Below, piece after piece: positions 27,498 to 35,702 of a stretch of DNA of 64,000 bases. Under the pieces are notes generated by a model. The model did no database searches and was not told where the DNA came from. It saw nothing but the letters and a program-made list of their open reading frames with translations. Made by a program: the position numbers and the translations under genes. Every line of letters begins with the position of its first letter. Positions within the stretch are counted from its first letter, which is position 1. Origin of the DNA: Lachnospiraceae bacterium (GTDB taxonomy: Bacteria > Bacillota > Clostridia > Lachnospirales > Lachnospiraceae); contig JAAVHZ010000006.1 of the NCBI GenBank assembly GCA_014799465.1, forward strand, positions 62,001 through 126,000. Direction: 5' to 3'.

Positions 27498-27995
27498 ATG
27501 GATTGTGTACAATTCAAAATATCAGATATTAAATATGGCTGGATTTTTGCAACAATAGAAACGCAAGAGGAACAAATTGCCATATCTAATTCTTATTTAG
27601 GCGGATTGCAAATGCCAAGAGTGTTTTTGAAGGCAATAATAGAATTATTGGACAAAAAGGAGCATGAAAAATGGATTTGCTGGCATGGTGAAAGCAATTC
27701 ATATATCTGGTATCTGAAAGTTAAGGATGAAAGTTTAGAATTATGTATCTATGAGGGAGGAAGTTCTTTCGGATTACCATTAGAAGGTGAATTGCTAAGT
27801 AAAATGACGGAAGTCTCCAGGATGATATTAGAAACAAATACTTTGTTGTATTTGTTTGCAGTGTCCATCTGCGATGCATTAAAATTCTACAGCTATGGAA
27901 AAGGGTATGACATATGGCAGAGTTCCAGATACAAAGATTTGTTTCCACGAACTGAACTTTCGCAACTAAGGAAATTATTACGTGGGAGAAGATAA
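27498..27995 (+). CDS. hypothetical protein
   Basis: 165 residues, soluble, mixed alpha/beta (FKISDIKYGWIFATIETQEE, WICWHGESNSYIWYLKVKDE). I do not recognise the family. GAAAGGAG precedes the ATG and the gap to the DUF5131 gene is 38 bp, so the two may be co-transcribed. Confidence 0.7.
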   Translation: MDCVQFKISDIKYGWIFATIETQEEQIAISNSYLGGLQMPRVFLKAIIELLDKKEHEKWICWHGESNSYIWYLKVKDESLELCIYEGGSSFGLPLEGELLSKMTEVSRMILETNTLLYLFAVSICDALKFYSYGKGYDIWQSSRYKDLFPRTELSQLRKLLRGRR

Positions 27996-28048
27996 AAATA
28001 AATAGGGGTTTGAAGCATAGATTATATGTATAATGAGGAGGTCTGATT

Positions 28049-28390
28049 GTGGAAAATACTTTTTGTGAAGTTAAATTATTTCAGGTAAGACCTGATAAGT
28101 TAGAAGAATTTGAAAAATTGATAGCTGTTGTTGCAGAGGAGCAGAAGCAGCAAAATGGCTGTATTGATATTAAGTATTTAAAAAGGTTTTATATCTTTGA
28201 TGATATTAAAGAACAGCCAAGAGAGCTGACTAAAATCGTTAAATGTGTAAAATATTTTTCTTACTGGGACTTTGACAGTCTGGAAAATTATTCAAATGCA
28301 ACCCATTGGTTTTTTGAAAAATATTCAAAGGAAATATTTAAACTGCTGGTTATGCCTTTTGACATAAATTGTGGGTATTCAATCTATTGA
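28049..28390 (+). CDS. ABM-like (dimeric alpha-beta barrel) protein
   Basis: 113 residues opening with FCEVKLFQVRPDKLEEFEKL followed by AVVAEEQKQQNGCIDIKYLK, the beta-alpha-beta layout of antibiotic-biosynthesis-monooxygenase/NIPSNAP-like small proteins. There are no catalytic residues that allow a reaction to be named. GTG start after AGGAGG. A hairpin followed by a T tract at 28502-28550 ends the transcript, just where the mobile element begins. Confidence 0.65.
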   Translation: MENTFCEVKLFQVRPDKLEEFEKLIAVVAEEQKQQNGCIDIKYLKRFYIFDDIKEQPRELTKIVKCVKYFSYWDFDSLENYSNATHWFFEKYSKEIFKLLVMPFDINCGYSIY

Positions 28391-28501
28391 CCTGTAAGCA
28401 TTATGATATGGGTAATGCAAATTTGTATTAAACTAACATTCCCTATCAAAATCCCTATTTTATGCAATCTGTCAAACACATTACATCATCAAACTAACTG
28501 T

Positions 28502-28526
28502 TTTCCCTTGTTTTTGCCCTTATCAG
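28502..28526 (+). repeat. 25-bp repeat, copy 1 (integrase side)
   Basis: Core CCCTTGTTTTTGCCCTTAT; two CCCTT blocks 12 bp apart. It matches copies at 34231 and 38791 with one difference from copy 2. Position beside the integrase gene suggests an integrase arm-type binding site. Confidence 0.65.
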
Positions 28527-28550
28527 ACCGAAACAAGGGAAACTTTTTTA
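28502..28550 (+). terminator. terminator overlapping element end
   Basis: TTTCCCTTGTTT (28502-28513) and AAACAAGGGAAA (28531-28542) are perfect 12-bp arms, followed by CTTTTTTA. It also overlaps the 25-bp repeat at 28502-28526, so it may be a recombination structure as well. Confidence 0.6.
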
Positions 28551-29846
28551 ATTACCGCCCACAACCTTATCCAAAAGCCTTGCGGAAGTCAGTTTCGCCT
28601 CTCTGGTGGCATGGGCATATACGTTCATTGTGGTACTTACATCAGAGTGTCCCAGAAGTTCCTGCACATCTTTTGGAGCTGCCCCGTTTGATAAAAGGTT
28701 GCTCGTATAAGTGTGTCTCAACTGGTGGAAGTGGAAGTTTTCAAGCCCCTCTATTTGTTTCTGTATCAGCTTGCATATAGCAGAGAGGGTTGTGGTTGCC
28801 TCGTAGGAGCCGTCCTGCCGTAAACACACGAAAGAGACTTCTTCATAATCTTCCGGTATCTCCTCCGTACTTTGCAGGGAATAGAGGTCATAATGCGTTC
28901 TTCCCTTTTCCTCTGTTCTCTGGTAGTAGTTGCGGAAATACATTTCCCCACACTGGAAACGCTCCCTGTGCTGTTGTTTCCCTGCCTTTTTCAGTATCTC
29001 TGCCAGTGTGTCGCAGAAATCCACTGTACGGATTTTCTTCCGCTTGGTCGCACCGATTTCCATTTTGTGGCGGGTGGCATTGTAACGCATACTGCGACGG
29101 ACGGTAAGATACTGTTCCTCAAGGTTGATGTCCTGCCATGTCAATCCGCATACCTCGCCAATGCGTAACCCCGTATAATAGGCTATCTGTATCGGCAGGA
29201 GTGCCGGATTTTTCTTTTTACGGAGATAATCCGTTATCTGCGTATACTGCTCATGGGTAATGGTCTTGCTATCCGTTTCGTTTTCCGCACTGCCCTCAAA
29301 CAGTTCCACTTCCTCTTTTTTTACCCTCATACGCACATACTGCATAGGGTTGAAAGTAATATAGCGTTTCGGGAATACCGCAAACCGGAATGAACCCCGC
29401 AGGACTGCCGAAAACTGGAGCATATAGTTTTTACTGATCGGCAGAGCCTGTGTCCCGTCTGGTTTTATTCCTCCAAAAGACAGAAAATCAATATACTCCT
29501 GCAGATGGTCTGCGGTTATGCTTTTCAGCTTACGCTGTCCAATGGGGTGTTTCTTAATCTGTCTGGCGGTGGTGGTATAGGCGATCAGTGTCCCTGTGCT
29601 TAATGTGCCGGGCTTGACTTCTTCTTCCAGCCATATATCCAGCATTTCCCCCAGCGTGATATTTTCCGTCTTTGTAACAAAATTCTTTTGCTCGTAATCC
29701 TCCATTGCCTTGCGGAGAAGTTTCTCCGTTTCGCTCTTGCTTTCTGTTCCTGCATACTCCTTCTGAACCAGATTTCCGCTTTCATTCTCCACATAAAAGC
29801 GGTAGTACCATTTCTTTCCTTTTTTCCTTACAGAACCTTTTGCCAT
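28548..29846 (-). CDS. int: tyrosine integrase (Tn916 Int-like)
   Basis: 432 residues from the ATG at 29846, chosen because AAAGGAG lies 8 bp upstream and MAKGSVRKKGKKWYYRFYV is the normal N-terminus (AP2-like arm-binding domain). A SAM-like core-binding domain follows. The catalytic domain shows Arg in YYTGLRIGEVCGLTW, HQLRH (His-x-x-Arg), GHSDVSTTMNVYAH with the nucleophilic Tyr. It excises and inserts the mobile element whose excisionase, regulator and relaxase lie to the right. It reads out towards the left element end. Confidence 0.93.
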   Translation of the reverse strand: MAKGSVRKKGKKWYYRFYVENESGNLVQKEYAGTESKSETEKLLRKAMEDYEQKNFVTKTENITLGEMLDIWLEEEVKPGTLSTGTLIAYTTTARQIKKHPIGQRKLKSITADHLQEYIDFLSFGGIKPDGTQALPISKNYMLQFSAVLRGSFRFAVFPKRYITFNPMQYVRMRVKKEEVELFEGSAENETDSKTITHEQYTQITDYLRKKKNPALLPIQIAYYTGLRIGEVCGLTWQDINLEEQYLTVRRSMRYNATRHKMEIGATKRKKIRTVDFCDTLAEILKKAGKQQHRERFQCGEMYFRNYYQRTEEKGRTHYDLYSLQSTEEIPEDYEEVSFVCLRQDGSYEATTTLSAICKLIQKQIEGLENFHFHQLRHTYTSNLLSNGAAPKDVQELLGHSDVSTTMNVYAHATREAKLTSARLLDKVVGGN

Positions 29847-29866
29847 AATAAAAATCTCCTTTCCTA

Positions 29867-29887
29867 AACGCAATCTGTCATTGCGTT
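29867..29887. other. conserved hairpin in integrase leader
   Basis: AACGCAAT and ATTGCGTT form a perfect 8-bp stem around CTGTC directly upstream of the integrase ribosome site. A diverged copy (AACGCAAT/ATTGTGTT) with similar flanks lies at 40913-40932, which argues that it is a real element part and may tune integrase expression. Confidence 0.5.
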
Positions 29888-29950
29888 GGCAATCGGAACT
29901 GATAAGATATGCTTGTTTGCGTGTAGGCATATCAAAACTCCGGCTGCCTG

Positions 29951-30565
29951 TTACATGGAATGGTCACTCAGCAGATTTTTCAGCCTCGTTTTCGCAAGTT
30001 CCGGCTGTTTGGCATACACCCTCACAATGTCGCTGATTTCACTGGTGCTGTTGATGAAACGCATAACCTCCCGCAGAAACATGACATTGTTAAATTCCTG
30101 CTCGGATTCAAAGCCCATGACCTTTGACATTGCCTCATTGAAATCACCGCCCGTACCATACTCCTTGGATGCATGGGTAAGGGATTTGTTAAACATACGG
30201 TACTCATAAAGGAACAATAGCAGTAAATCCTTTGAGAAATCACTTTCTTCCGCTGGCATGTCCAGAGGAAAGTCTGACATAATCCGGCTCATGGCGGATT
30301 CAATCTTAAAATCCCTGCTGTCCGACATGTCTGCCCCCATATCCTCCGTTTCTCCCCGGAGCCATGCCGCAGATACATGAAGTGCATCCGCTAATCCCTC
30401 CACAATAAGTTTCTTTGTGTTGTCAATGCTCCCGTTCTCATACCGCTGTACGGTGGTCTTGTTCACGTCCATCTGCTCGGCTACATACTGGAGTGGGAGT
30501 TTCAGCGACTTGCGGCGTTGTTTTGCCCTTGCACCGATAGTCCTGCGAAGTTCTTTTTTCTCCAT
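29951..30565 (-). CDS. XRE-family regulator of mobile element
   Basis: 204 residues. An N-terminal helix-turn-helix (GARAKQRRKSLKLPLQYVAE, then MDVNKTTVQRYENGSIDN) and a long helical C-terminal part without a peptidase motif. Strong AAGGAGG site. It reads leftwards, away from the excisionase, and its promoter faces that of the excisionase; AT-rich TTGCAA palindromes in between are the likely operators. Best read as the switch that keeps the element silent. Confidence 0.85.
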   Translation of the reverse strand: MEKKELRRTIGARAKQRRKSLKLPLQYVAEQMDVNKTTVQRYENGSIDNTKKLIVEGLADALHVSAAWLRGETEDMGADMSDSRDFKIESAMSRIMSDFPLDMPAEESDFSKDLLLLFLYEYRMFNKSLTHASKEYGTGGDFNEAMSKVMGFESEQEFNNVMFLREVMRFINSTSEISDIVRVYAKQPELAKTRLKNLLSDHSM

Positions 30566-30640
30566 CGTGACCTCCTTGCACTGTGTCCCCTTTCCTGTTA
30601 CTGGCTGTTAAAAAGGGACATATCTCTTTGTTACATAACC

Positions 30641-30672
30641 ATAATAACACATAAAAACAAATATTGCAATAT
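30641..30672 (-). promoter_or_regulatory. promoter of XRE regulator with operator
   Basis: Minus strand TTGCAA (30664-30669), 17 bp, TATTAT (30641-30646). The -35 lies inside the perfect palindrome ATATTGCAATAT (30661-30672), consistent with autoregulation. Confidence 0.6.
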
Positions 30673-30699
30673 GCAAAATAGAAATAACAGCAAAAAGAC

Positions 30700-30760
30700 T
30701 TGACAAATAAAATAAAGTCATATATCATGTATTTTACAATGTTGCATAATGCAATATTGC
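30700..30760 (+). promoter_or_regulatory. rightward promoter of excisionase-relaxase unit with operators
   Basis: TTGACA (30700-30705), 17 bp, TATCAT (30723-30728). Just downstream two overlapping palindromes, TTGCATAATGCAA (30742-30754) and GCAATATTGC (30751-30760), repeat the TTGCA half-site of the leftward operator. One regulator probably binds both. Confidence 0.65.
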
Positions 30761-30788
30761 AAAATAACACGAAAGGGGGTAAACGGAT

Positions 30789-30869
30789 ATGAGCAGTAAT
30801 GAAACAGAAACAAAAACGGATTATCAAATGAAATGGGGGATATTATGGCAGAGGTTAAAATTGGAATGA
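30789..30869 (+). CDS. 26-residue leader peptide overlapping xis
   Basis: A strong AAGGGGG site precedes an ATG opening MSSNETETKTDYQMKWGILW and stopping after 26 codons at 30867-30869. The excisionase start at 30845 lies inside it in another frame, so translation may be coupled. Too short for a named family. Confidence 0.5.
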   Translation: MSSNETETKTDYQMKWGILWQRLKLE

Positions 30870-31063
30870 CGATAGAGGAAGCGTCCGAATATACGGGCAT
30901 TGGCAGGAACACCATGAGGAAACTGGTGGAATGGGAGAAAATCCCGGTGCTGCGGATCGGACGGAAAGCAATCATACGCAGGGACGTGCTGGAGAGGTTC
31001 ATGGCAGTGAATGAGGGAAAAGACCTGCGGAACCGCCCGGAAGTGAAAACTGTCCGGACATGA
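30845..31063 (+). CDS. xis: excisionase (Xis, MerR-like winged helix)
   Basis: 72 residues from the ATG at 30845 (GGGGA upstream; an alternative ATG at 30833 adds four residues). MTIEEASEYTGIGRNTMRKL and IPVLRIGRKAIIRRDVLERF are the helix and wing of excisionase-family DNA-binding proteins. It should direct the integrase towards excision. It lies between the regulator and the oriT-like region. Confidence 0.85.
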   Translation: MAEVKIGMTIEEASEYTGIGRNTMRKLVEWEKIPVLRIGRKAIIRRDVLERFMAVNEGKDLRNRPEVKTVRT

Positions 31064-31068
31064 TAATA

Positions 31069-31087
31069 GGCAGCCATTATGGCTGCC
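31069..31087. other. hairpin after xis
   Basis: GGCAGCCAT and ATGGCTGCC pair around a single T; no T tract follows. It lies 6 bp after the excisionase stop. Confidence 0.5.
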
Positions 31088-31281
31088 CCCATTGGTAATC
31101 AGACCGAAGCCCTGATATACCTACACGCAAGATAAGTGTATCACAGACTCCGGTCTTTATCAATGGGGAACAGATTTTCGGCTGGGAATGACAATGGGGT
31201 AAAGAGAAAAAACGCCTGCTTGGACAGGTCTACACTCCGCTTCGGTCGGTGCATAACAGGATGTCTTGCACCCTCGGAGAG

Positions 31282-31349
31282 CCCCCGCGTTTTTGGCTTG
31301 ACAAAAACGCTAGGGGGTTATCATTATCGGCAGAGCCGAAATGATAACC
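31282..31349. other. candidate origin of transfer (oriT)
   Basis: Two adjoining, partly overlapping hairpins: CCCCC-GCGTTTTTG (31282-31295) with CAAAAACGC-TA-GGGGG (31302-31317), and GGTTATCATTATCGGC (31316-31331) with GCCGAAATGATAACC (31335-31349, one bulged base). They occupy the non-coding region directly before a MobV relaxase gene, the standard place of the nick site. The nick position is not identified. Confidence 0.6.
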
Positions 31350-31473
31350 GCACCCCGCCACGTTCCCATCAGCCCAAAGGAAAATCTGAAACGTGAAACG
31401 ATTGGTAAGGAAACCAGCCGGAAAGGAAATGACAAATAAGAAAAAGTTTCCCTCCGGCGGAAAGGAGAATGGG

Positions 31474-33081
31474 ATGGATGATGTATCATACAGTGCCCAT
31501 ATCAGCAATGGGAAAAGTGCCATCAACAGCAAAAGCAAACTGTCCGGTGTGGCAAAACACAATCTGCGGAAATACCGTTCCAAAGAGTATGACAGGGATA
31601 ACATTGTCCTGCTCCTTGGCAGTACAAACCTCCTGCAGGATGTGAAAAAAGTCTATCGTGACACTTTTTCAAAAGCATTACAACAGTATAATCAAAAACA
31701 GACAAGGGCAGACCGCCGGATTGAGGATTATTTTGAGCATGTATCGGATAAAAACCAAGATATGGCAGTGGAGATTATCTTCCAGTGCGGGGATAAGGAC
31801 TTCTGGGACAACATCTTTATAGAAACCGATAACGAAAAAGAGAATAAAGAAAACATCTGCAAGGTATATGACACCCTGCTGGAACAGTTACAGAAGGAAA
31901 TGCCGGATTTCAAGGTTGCAAATGCGGTGGTTCATTTCGATGAGGCAAGCCCGCACATGCATGTGGTGGGTGTCCCCGTAGGCAGGGGATTTAAGCGTGG
32001 GCTGGAAACAAAGGTTTCCAAACGCTCCGTTTTCACTCCCAAGACACTGGAGAACATCTTACAGAACCATTTAAGGGAAACAGCCAGTATGCAGATGTTG
32101 ATCCATTATGGTGTGTTTGTGAAGGACAAGCAGAAAGGGAAAAACCATGACCTGACTGTTGCGGAATATAAGGTACAGCAGGAAACAAAACGTCTGGAAA
32201 TGGTAACAGAGAACCTTGACGAAAAGCAGGATATGCTTTATGACACCAGCCTCCGTCTGGAACAGACAGAGAAAGAAGTTTCAGAGGCAGAAAGGCATTT
32301 GTCCGGCACAAAAATGGAGATTGCCGGGGCAAAAAAAGATTTGATACAGATAAAAACGGAAAGCAGGGAAACGAAACAGAAACTCATGGCAGAACAGGAA
32401 GAAATAAAGCAGGAAAATCTGTTGTTAAAACTGGATATGCTTACCCTCCATTCCGATAAAGAACATCTTCTATGCGATGTCCAGAAAGCAGAGAATGAAA
32501 AGGAGCAAATACTGGCAAGAAAAGACGGACTTTTAGAGGATATCGATGTACTGGATAAAGAGTTTGAAAAGCGTCTGGATTTCATCAATGTGCTGGATAA
32601 ACTCAAAGCCCTATTTTATAAACTGTTTTCCATGATACCAGTGGTAAAGGAGTTTGTAAGGCTTGTGGAAGAAAAAAGGGATATACGGGTAGCCTCCCCT
32701 TACGGCTATACCCCTCTCGGCAGGCTGTTAAAGGAGTACCGCACCCCTCTCCCCCGTTATGACAGGCTTGTCATATTCCCGGAGATTGCCTCGTGGCAGA
32801 CGTCAAAAGGGGAAGTAGTCCCAGTATATGAGGATTATAACGGGCGTGGAACGGATTACCAACTGGCGGGATTCTGGAATGTGCAGACGGAACAGGGGAT
32901 AAAGGTTTCTGAAATAAGGGGCGAGATTGCACCTGAGAACCGGATATGCACACTGGAACGGGCAGAGGTGTATATGAAAGCGGTGGAAAGTTTCATGGAA
33001 GAACTGAAACCAACAGAAAGTGCAAAGTATAACCGTCCTATGTATCGAACGCATAATATGGAACATGAAAGGGACAGATAA
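31474..33081 (+). CDS. mob: MobV-family relaxase (Pre/Mob)
   Basis: 535 residues from the ATG at 31474 (AAAGGAG six bases upstream; a start at 31429 is possible). The N-terminus SYSAHISNGKSAINSKSKLS and the motif AVVHFDEASPHMHVVGVPV (HxDE..PHxH metal site) are those of the plasmid-mobilization MobV group. A long Glu/Lys-rich coiled coil covers about residues 215-380, followed by a C-terminal domain. It nicks and carries the transferred strand; no coupling protein or secretion genes are present, so the element is mobilizable rather than self-transmissible. Confidence 0.92.
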   Translation: MDDVSYSAHISNGKSAINSKSKLSGVAKHNLRKYRSKEYDRDNIVLLLGSTNLLQDVKKVYRDTFSKALQQYNQKQTRADRRIEDYFEHVSDKNQDMAVEIIFQCGDKDFWDNIFIETDNEKENKENICKVYDTLLEQLQKEMPDFKVANAVVHFDEASPHMHVVGVPVGRGFKRGLETKVSKRSVFTPKTLENILQNHLRETASMQMLIHYGVFVKDKQKGKNHDLTVAEYKVQQETKRLEMVTENLDEKQDMLYDTSLRLEQTEKEVSEAERHLSGTKMEIAGAKKDLIQIKTESRETKQKLMAEQEEIKQENLLLKLDMLTLHSDKEHLLCDVQKAENEKEQILARKDGLLEDIDVLDKEFEKRLDFINVLDKLKALFYKLFSMIPVVKEFVRLVEEKRDIRVASPYGYTPLGRLLKEYRTPLPRYDRLVIFPEIASWQTSKGEVVPVYEDYNGRGTDYQLAGFWNVQTEQGIKVSEIRGEIAPENRICTLERAEVYMKAVESFMEELKPTESAKYNRPMYRTHNMEHERDR

Positions 33082-33241
33082 ACAGATGGCTCTATCAGTA
33101 ATGATTATTACCGATAGAATATGTGGAATGATGTGCGGAGCGATGGCTCCACATTCTAAATAAGATGTGCATTATACTGAATGACATGGTATACTGTTTA
33201 TGTAACTTGAAACAACAAATCGGTATTTACGGAGGAGCTAT

Positions 33242-33700
33242 ATGAAAATTGTTGATGGGAAACCTTATATAGATCAGGTTAAAAACTTGATTATCGAGTA
33301 TACAAAAAAGCTGGGAAGGGATTTGACTTTTCAAAATATTGATGATGAATTAGAAGATCTTGCTGGGAAATATACTAAGCCAGAAGGAGAACTTCTTGTT
33401 GCAATAGACATCAGAGGGAATGTAGGCGGTATGATTGCTTATCATCGACATTCGGAAGATCGTTGTGAAATGAAACGCTTATATGTGAAACCTGACTTTC
33501 GTGGTGCGAAATTAGGCGAGCAACTTATTAGGGAAATTTTGGAACGAGCAAAACAAGAAGGCTATAAAGAGATGGTATTAGATACCATTGTTCCCTTACA
33601 GTCCGCAATTCATTTGTATAGAAAGTTTGGATTTGTAGAGTGTGAACCGTATTATAATAATCCAATGAACGATGTGATTTATATGAAAAAGAAACTGTAA
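33242..33700 (+). CDS. GNAT-family N-acetyltransferase, element cargo
   Basis: 152 residues. Motif A is complete: CEMKRLYVKPDFRGAKLGEQ (RGAKLG in place of R/QGxGxG), then LDTIVPLQSAIHLYRKFGFV. The layout is that of small PanZ/RimI-like or phosphinothricin-type acetyltransferases; the substrate is unknown. CGGAGGAG precedes the ATG. It lies between the relaxase gene and the DUF6061 gene as cargo of the mobile element. Confidence 0.87.
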   Translation: MKIVDGKPYIDQVKNLIIEYTKKLGRDLTFQNIDDELEDLAGKYTKPEGELLVAIDIRGNVGGMIAYHRHSEDRCEMKRLYVKPDFRGAKLGEQLIREILERAKQEGYKEMVLDTIVPLQSAIHLYRKFGFVECEPYYNNPMNDVIYMKKKL

Positions 33701-33840
33701 ATTGGGCAGTTAGAAGTGTCAGATTTACTTGAAGAGGGAGAAAAGATAGCTCTCAAAGTATGGAGGGCAGAAAGCTTCCAGTTTGTTTTCCAGATTTTGT
33801 ACTATTGTTTTGATATCTTGAAAGTGAATATCTAATAAAG
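33701..33840 (+). other. possible coding relic
   Basis: An open stretch without a start reads LLEEGEKIALKVWRAESFQF and more before a stop near 33836. It may be the tail of a lost gene. I cannot name the family. Confidence 0.3.
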
Positions 33841-33883
33841 AAAAATGCTTAAAATCATGTTATAAAAGATTCTAAGCATTTTT
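33841..33883. terminator. bidirectional terminator
   Basis: AAAAATGCTTA (33841-33851) pairs with TAAGCATTTTT (33873-33883), so both strands have a T tract. It sits between the rightward GNAT gene and the leftward DUF6061 gene. Confidence 0.7.
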
Positions 33884-33904
33884 GAGCTCGCATTTTTTGT
33901 TTTG

Positions 33905-34141
33905 TCAAATATCCAGACTATCCTCAGCGTCTATAAATATCTGCATTTCGTTATTTAGATAAAGTCTTGCATATTCAAGTGGATTGTCTATTGCCATTGC
34001 ATTTAGAACATGATTAGTCCATGCTGTAGTTTTCAATCCTTCCTCCGCCTTATTACAGTCAATCCGTAATATGTAGCCATCAAATGTAGTAATATCAATA
34101 CTATTATGGTACATATTGTAATTTGCGGAAATAAAATTCAT
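33905..34141 (-). CDS. DUF6061 protein, copy 1
   Basis: 78 residues from the ATG at 34141 (AGGAG eight bases upstream; a start at 34159 would add six residues without a better site). NSIDITTFDGYILRIDC, KAEEGLKTT and AIDNPLEYARLYL, ending with an acidic EDSLD tail. A paralogue lies at 38448-38684. DUF6061 genes are typical of mobile-element ends in gut Clostridia; function unknown. Confidence 0.75.
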   Translation of the reverse strand: MNFISANYNMYHNSIDITTFDGYILRIDCNKAEEGLKTTAWTNHVLNAMAIDNPLEYARLYLNNEMQIFIDAEDSLDI

Positions 34142-34230
34142 ATCATCAACTCCTAGCATTCTAAAAATTAAGCATATCTTTCAGAGCGATTACCTTTTCA
34201 TTATTTGTTATTTGATATTATAAGTTTTCC

Positions 34231-34255
34231 TTTCCCTTATTTTTGCCCTTATCAG
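34231..34255 (+). repeat. 25-bp repeat, copy 2 (DUF6061 copy 1 end)
   Basis: Core CCCTTATTTTTGCCCTTAT, followed by CAG. Inverted partial copy (CATAAGGGAAA) at 34266-34276. Lies about 90 bp upstream of the DUF6061 start. Confidence 0.65.
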
Positions 34256-34339
34256 CATTTGTAATCATAAGGGAAATGATATGAAATGATGTAATAAATA
34301 AAATAAAGTTGACTTGCTTAAATTTAGAGTTTTCAAGGG

Positions 34340-34369
34340 TTGACGGCATTTTTTATGATAGTTTATAAT
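34340..34369 (+). promoter_or_regulatory. promoter of 331-residue protein gene
   Basis: TTGACG (34340-34345), 18-bp spacer, TATAAT (34364-34369). The -35 adjoins TTTTCAAGGGTT (34330-34341), a sequence shared with the second element end at 38917. Confidence 0.65.
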
Positions 34370-34427
34370 AATTATTAAATATCCTCAAATGGAAGGATTA
34401 TCAATTTAAATTTGTGGAGGAGCATGT

Positions 34428-35423
34428 ATGGGAGTATTTGTAAACGGTATTGCAATAAAAGGTGAGAGTGAATTTTATATATTAGAAGCCGGGGAGGTTG
34501 AGGAGACAGCAAAGGAAATTTCTTTAAAGCAAAGGTGTCCTGTTCTTTCCGTCTACATTTATGATGGAGATTACTGGGGATATACGCTTTATCTTAGTGG
34601 TGAGATAAAAAATGAATTTGCAACGATGCCGGATTATTTTGAAGATAGTGAAGAAGTTGTATTTCGGTATACAGCTAATGTACCATTATTATCCCAATCT
34701 TTTACCGTTTCGGAAAAGCAGATAGAAAGGTATCTGTGCCATTGGACGGATGCAATGTTAGAGGGGGAGGATTTTGCCTATGAAGATGATGAATTTCCCT
34801 ATGGCGATGCGTGGCAAATGGTCGATTTCTTAAAGACACTTGGATTTCAGTATCCGGAAGGGGAATTGCCTAATTCAATGTGTGTGCAATTACCTACCCT
34901 TCGGAAGATTTTGGAAAATAGTCTTCCGGCAAATGAGTGCGAAGAAACAGCAGAAGATTATCCCTTGATTGATATGCTGCCATCTGCATTTTCTTCCGAT
35001 TATCTTTGTAATCTATTGGAGGATAATAGAATAAAAGAATTTCAATTTATGGATAAGACCCCACCGGAGATTATTGATTTCGTCATAAGATACTGTGGGG
35101 AAGTTCAACAACCGGAGAAAAATTCAGTTTGCCAACATATGAACGTGCTGGCAGCATTTTGTGCTTACTGGATGAATAAAGGAAGTGGTTGGTCATTTTT
35201 GGATAGAGCTACTTATGAACCAATATGCCTAAAATATGAAAAACCAACTGATGTATACTTGCTGCGTGCCAGAGCAGCGGTTACGGAATTCAACAAACGG
35301 CATAGGGCGATTCGTGATTTGAAACGACTTATAGAGTTGGATTCAGATAATATTGAACTATATCAAGCAGAAATCAGGAAATGGGAGAGGCTAGAGAAAA
35401 AATGGTATTTGGATAGGCAGTAG
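34428..35423 (+). CDS. hypothetical protein, possible immunity-type
   Basis: 331 residues, acidic, soluble. The N-terminal half is beta-rich (VLSVYIYDGDYWGYTLYLSG); the C-terminus has one TPR-like helix pair (AVTEFNKRHRAIRDLKRLIE, then LDSDNIELYQAE). I do not recognise a family; the acidic make-up and location on a mobile island fit an immunity or effector-associated protein, but this is a guess. GGAGGAG precedes the ATG and a clear promoter lies upstream. Confidence 0.65.
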   Translation: MGVFVNGIAIKGESEFYILEAGEVEETAKEISLKQRCPVLSVYIYDGDYWGYTLYLSGEIKNEFATMPDYFEDSEEVVFRYTANVPLLSQSFTVSEKQIERYLCHWTDAMLEGEDFAYEDDEFPYGDAWQMVDFLKTLGFQYPEGELPNSMCVQLPTLRKILENSLPANECEETAEDYPLIDMLPSAFSSDYLCNLLEDNRIKEFQFMDKTPPEIIDFVIRYCGEVQQPEKNSVCQHMNVLAAFCAYWMNKGSGWSFLDRATYEPICLKYEKPTDVYLLRARAAVTEFNKRHRAIRDLKRLIELDSDNIELYQAEIRKWERLEKKWYLDRQ

Positions 35424-35466
35424 CGTAGTGTAGATAAAAAAGTAAAACTATCTGTATTCAAGACAA

Positions 35467-35496
35467 TATTTTCTCTAAAAGATTATAGAGAAAATA
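35467..35496. other. hairpin in 35.4-35.7 kb gap
   Basis: TATTTTCTCTA and TAGAGAAAATA pair perfectly (11 bp) around an 8-base loop, 44 bp after the 331-residue gene. No T tract follows, so a terminator role is doubtful. The rest of the 35424-35702 gap is AT-rich with nothing else I can name. Confidence 0.45.
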
Positions 35497-35702
35497 GGAT
35501 TTGAATTTGCCCAAAAATTGAAAACATTTCAATTGTTTTGTAATAATATTTTCTGGAAATTTTCTTCTGCTTTTACACTTATCAAAGTTCATAGTATCCT
35601 ATTGCATAAAATTATTCAGTAATAATCTGTTATTTTTGTTAGATCTATGGTAAAATTAGTCATGTGCAAGATATAGAAACATTTAATATCGTGGAGGAAT
35701 CA

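Noticed and set aside
27990-28049. A promoter with TATAAT before the ABM-like gene
   Set aside because: The possible -35 (TTGAAG) is only 13 bp from the TATAAT, too short for a sigma-A promoter.
28403-29168. Several plus-strand frames opposite the integrase gene
   Set aside because: The minus frame carries the full tyrosine recombinase signatures and a proper start; the plus frames have no ribosome sites or known motifs.
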